The position numbers and the translations under genes were made by a program. Below, piece by piece: positions 53,176 through 55,489 of a stretch of DNA of 55,489 bases. Numbering within the stretch: position 1 is the first letter of the stretch; each line of letters begins with the position of its first letter. The stretch comes from an uncultured Aquimarina sp. (GTDB taxonomy: Bacteria > Bacteroidota > Bacteroidia > Flavobacteriales > Flavobacteriaceae). Location of the stretch: positions 1 through 55,489 of the forward strand of contig CANLMN010000027.1 in assembly GCA_947492105.1 (NCBI GenBank), in the 5' to 3' direction. Below the pieces are notes generated by a model. The model was not told the DNA's origin. It searched no databases and saw only the letters and a list, made by a program, of their open reading frames with translations.

Positions 53176-55166
53176 TTAATTCAATTCAAAAATATTTTTG
53201 TCTTACTATTCTTTAACCAGTATTACTTAAAAGAATAGAAAAACAGTTCCGTATGCAGTTCAGAATTTGTATTTTTTTGAGTTTTTAAATAGATTTATTC
53301 CATATTTACCTTCTTCCGTATCGCTTCATAATTAGCTTCGTATTTGTCCATATTCCTTTTTAGAAACAAAACAGTTACGTTTTGCCTTACTGACCATATA
53401 TTCAAAAAAAAAATCATTTGAATTGATCATGCACAATTGGATATTTGAAACAATACTTGATAAGCACCATCAAACATACCTTCTAAGCCTTTGACAAAAC
53501 TACTATTATTCTTTACCTCTTTATTTGAAATCTCTCCTTTACTGTTTTTACAGCCTTGTCTTAATTATTGATTCAATAAAATCAAAAAATCATCTAGCCT
53601 TTTTTAAAAACATTCTGAATATTATTTTAGCCCTAATCTATACTAATCTACAACGCCAACTTCATGATTAACCCTAATATTATTTATAGGATCATTTCTC
53701 AAAAAGTTCATTTTACTGCTATATTTTGATTGTTTTTACGTTTTATTATTGACATTCGAATGATATTTGTCTGCATCTTGCATACAACAAAAAAACTTCT
53801 ATTGTGGATAAAATCGTAAACACTCTCAAAATCAGATTATTGATAAATACTGTAATTCTATTAGCATCATCAACTATTATACCTCAAATATATGACATAT
53901 TAAGGAACTGTTAAATTAGTAATAAATCCTTTTTGCGCCTTAACTATTCTCCCAACAGTAAACAACTCTCAAAACTATAGCACTACATTATTTACAAAAA
54001 AACTGCGTCTAGAGTTCCCCAACTTAACTCTAGATTCTACTTAACTATTTTTTTTACTGACCAGAAATAGTTGCTAGATTCGCCATATACGTTTATTCCA
54101 TTAACAAGTATCACACTTTTCTTAACTTTTGAAATCACAGTTATCAATTTAGTATTATTACATTGCTATGTTCACCCCAGACGCAACTCCGTAACAACAG
54201 AAATTTCTAACCTCTATTAGAATCATCGTATCAAAAAAAAGAACTCAAATTACAGATATGATTTCAACAGTAAAACAATACAAAAAGAGCGGAGTACATG
54301 GAAAAATACATTTTTATATTTTTTTTATTCAAAATCAATGCATTATAACTTTGTTTTTTCGACAAAAAACACAATACTTCGTCGAAATTTAATAAAATTC
54401 ACAAAAAGAAAGAATAGAACTGCGATATGAGCCCAAATATCTCTTAAAATACTTAAAAAAATAGTCTTGCTGATCTTCGTTTTATGCAGCTATCATGTAT
54501 TATTCACCACTAATTCGTAATCTAATGTTCCCCTAAAAATGTAATGTGATCATGTTTCTTTTTGAACATAGATTCTCGTAAGGAAGAAGTATTATACTAT
54601 CTATCCAAACATCATAAAATAATTAATAAAACTTCACGATATATACACAAATTAGCATACTTCAATATGCCGTAAATAAGACCGAACAAAAATCAAATTT
54701 GTCGTAGAAGCATCGACATATCCCAAGCAAACAAAAAGTCAATCTCATTACTATCTGAAGCTCAAATATTTCGAGCAAAAAAAACAAGATCCATCATCTA
54801 ATTTTGAATAAAATTTTTTTATTCAAATCTAACAAAAAACATCCCAATCTCTACTTCCTACGGAGATTACGAACACCTGCATCTAATTAATTAACAATAA
54901 ATTAGATGCACAATATCGCATATCAACTTGTTCTTTTTCCATCTAAATGCCTTACTCCTATATTCCACAGCAACGGTTATGCAATAGAATCCTGGTGTTT
55001 TATACACAAAAAAACAATGGTGTCATTAATACGATTTTATATACCTAAGTTGGAAGTACACCACCGCTTAAAAGCATATTATACTCGATAATCTACAACC
55101 TAATATGATGATTATTTAACTATATTTGAAAATCATTCCATCTAACTAACTAGATTTCCTTGACAT
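53176..55166. other. Two-kilobase gene-poor region
   Basis: No convincing gene on either strand. It contains the dispersed repeat copy 54899-55045 and a small inverted repeat (TTTCGAC...GTCGAAA, 54357-54387). On the minus strand near 53320-53400 a short frame (MDKYEANYEAIRKKVNME) might be a gene relic. Very AT-rich; the remainder shows nothing I can name. Confidence 0.5.
54899..55045 (+). repeat. Dispersed intergenic repeat, full copy
   Basis: A near-match of 38745-38892 over its whole 147 bp, in the same orientation, located about 120 bp before the LRR protein gene. The GTTTTATACACAAAAAAACA centre is the A/T-rich inverted segment of the family. Confidence 0.8.
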
Positions 55167-55489
55167 ATGAGAAGTAACAGTTTCTTATCCGTTTTATTTC
55201 TTCTTACATTCTGTTTTACAAGTTTTGCACAGACCACAGAAGCCATTCCCTTAGCCACCGTAGAATATCAAGCATTAGTAGATTTATACAACGCTACCAA
55301 TGGAGATAACTGGACCAACAAGTGGGATATCACCACAAATGACATCCATCTCGGAAATTGGCATGGAGTTACCGCCGAAAATGGTCATATCACAGAAATA
55401 AATCTCAGAAACAACCGCATACGTGGAGCCATACCTGCATCTTTTGGAAATTTGAAATTTCTAAAAAAATTAGACCTGTATAACTCTCA
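55167..55489 (+). CDS. Leucine-rich-repeat surface protein (partial, N-terminus)
   Basis: The gene starts at ATG 55167 and runs off the window. A signal peptide (MRSNSFLSVLFLLTFCFTSFAQ) is followed by the N-cap typical of Bacteroidetes secreted LRR proteins, LVDLYNATNGDNWTNKW, and the start of repeats, GHITEINLRNNRIRGAIPASFGNLKFLKKLDLYNS. 107 codons are present. Such proteins are generally large, secreted by the type IX system and act in adhesion. The gene lies past the repeat at 54899-55045. Confidence 0.9.
   Translation, partial: MRSNSFLSVLFLLTFCFTSFAQTTEAIPLATVEYQALVDLYNATNGDNWTNKWDITTNDIHLGNWHGVTAENGHITEINLRNNRIRGAIPASFGNLKFLKKLDLYNS

Noticed and set aside
54906-55091. A 61-codon plus-strand frame in the last repeat
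   Set aside because: It lies in the non-coding dispersed repeat, and the matching frame is not conserved in the other full copy.
1-55489. CRISPR array or Cas genes
   Set aside because: No regularly spaced short repeats and no Cas protein signature were seen on either strand.

Overview
The window looks like chromosome of a marine, AT-rich member of the Flavobacteriaceae (Bacteroidetes); I would guess a relative of Aquimarina or Kordia, but the genus is inference. The support is a C-terminal type IX secretion sorting tail on a secreted BNR protein, surface-type lipoproteins with acidic residues after the lipobox Cys, Bacteroidetes promoters of the form TTG-N17..23-TAnnTTTG (best seen before leuS and the polyprenol-phosphate mannosyltransferase gene), Bacteroidetes T6SS (subtype iii) Hcp-type sequence, and lineage-restricted families such as DUF4271 and DUF4296.

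Positions 1 to about 18,200 are accessory DNA. The left part (to about 6,790) reads as the right end of an integrative element: an outer-membrane barrel cargo gene, an excisionase/DNA-binding operon, a tyrosine integrase, and a 3-prime tRNA(CAU) fragment that is the attachment core. The core is flanked on both sides by different 11-bp tandem repeats, so two elements may abut there. From about 6,800 to 18,200 follows a mosaic: a membrane-protein/ATPase pair, a polymorphic-toxin-like gene coupled to a secreted partner, a truncated group II intron, a compact four-gene type VI secretion cargo operon (TPR protein, extended Hcp, lipase-like effector, membrane protein probably giving immunity), a decayed IS3 element, a broken gene fragment, a PhzF-family gene between two long imperfect repeats that resemble integron attC sites, and two small unknown secreted or membrane proteins.

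From about 18,200 onward the window is mostly core chromosome with short operons: a zinc-ribbon protein and thiL; a four-lipoprotein operon ending in an MbnP/MbnH (diheme) copper-homeostasis pair; a Planctomycete-type cytochrome/DUF1501/isomerase/DUF2231 operon; panE; a secreted BNR-4 protein; leuS; two tandem SemiSWEET sugar transporters; alanine dehydrogenase, a YugP-type metallopeptidase, an Lrp/AsnC regulator and a saccharopine-dehydrogenase-like enzyme (amino-acid catabolism); DUF423; hemD with DUF4271; the mannosyltransferase/dihydroorotase/DUF4296 operon; an epimerase; a LuxE-like acyl-activating protein; a barrel protein; a response regulator; then 2 kb without genes and the start of a leucine-rich-repeat protein.

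Non-coding structure is rich: two families of dispersed intergenic repeats (three copies of a roughly 150-bp element at 15.8, 38.8 and 55.0 kb; a pair at 42.3 and 44.7 kb), a 27-bp perfect stem after hemD, several intrinsic terminators, and a cluster of GTAAACA motifs bracketing the excisionase operon. All functional names come from reading sequences by eye; no database search was possible.
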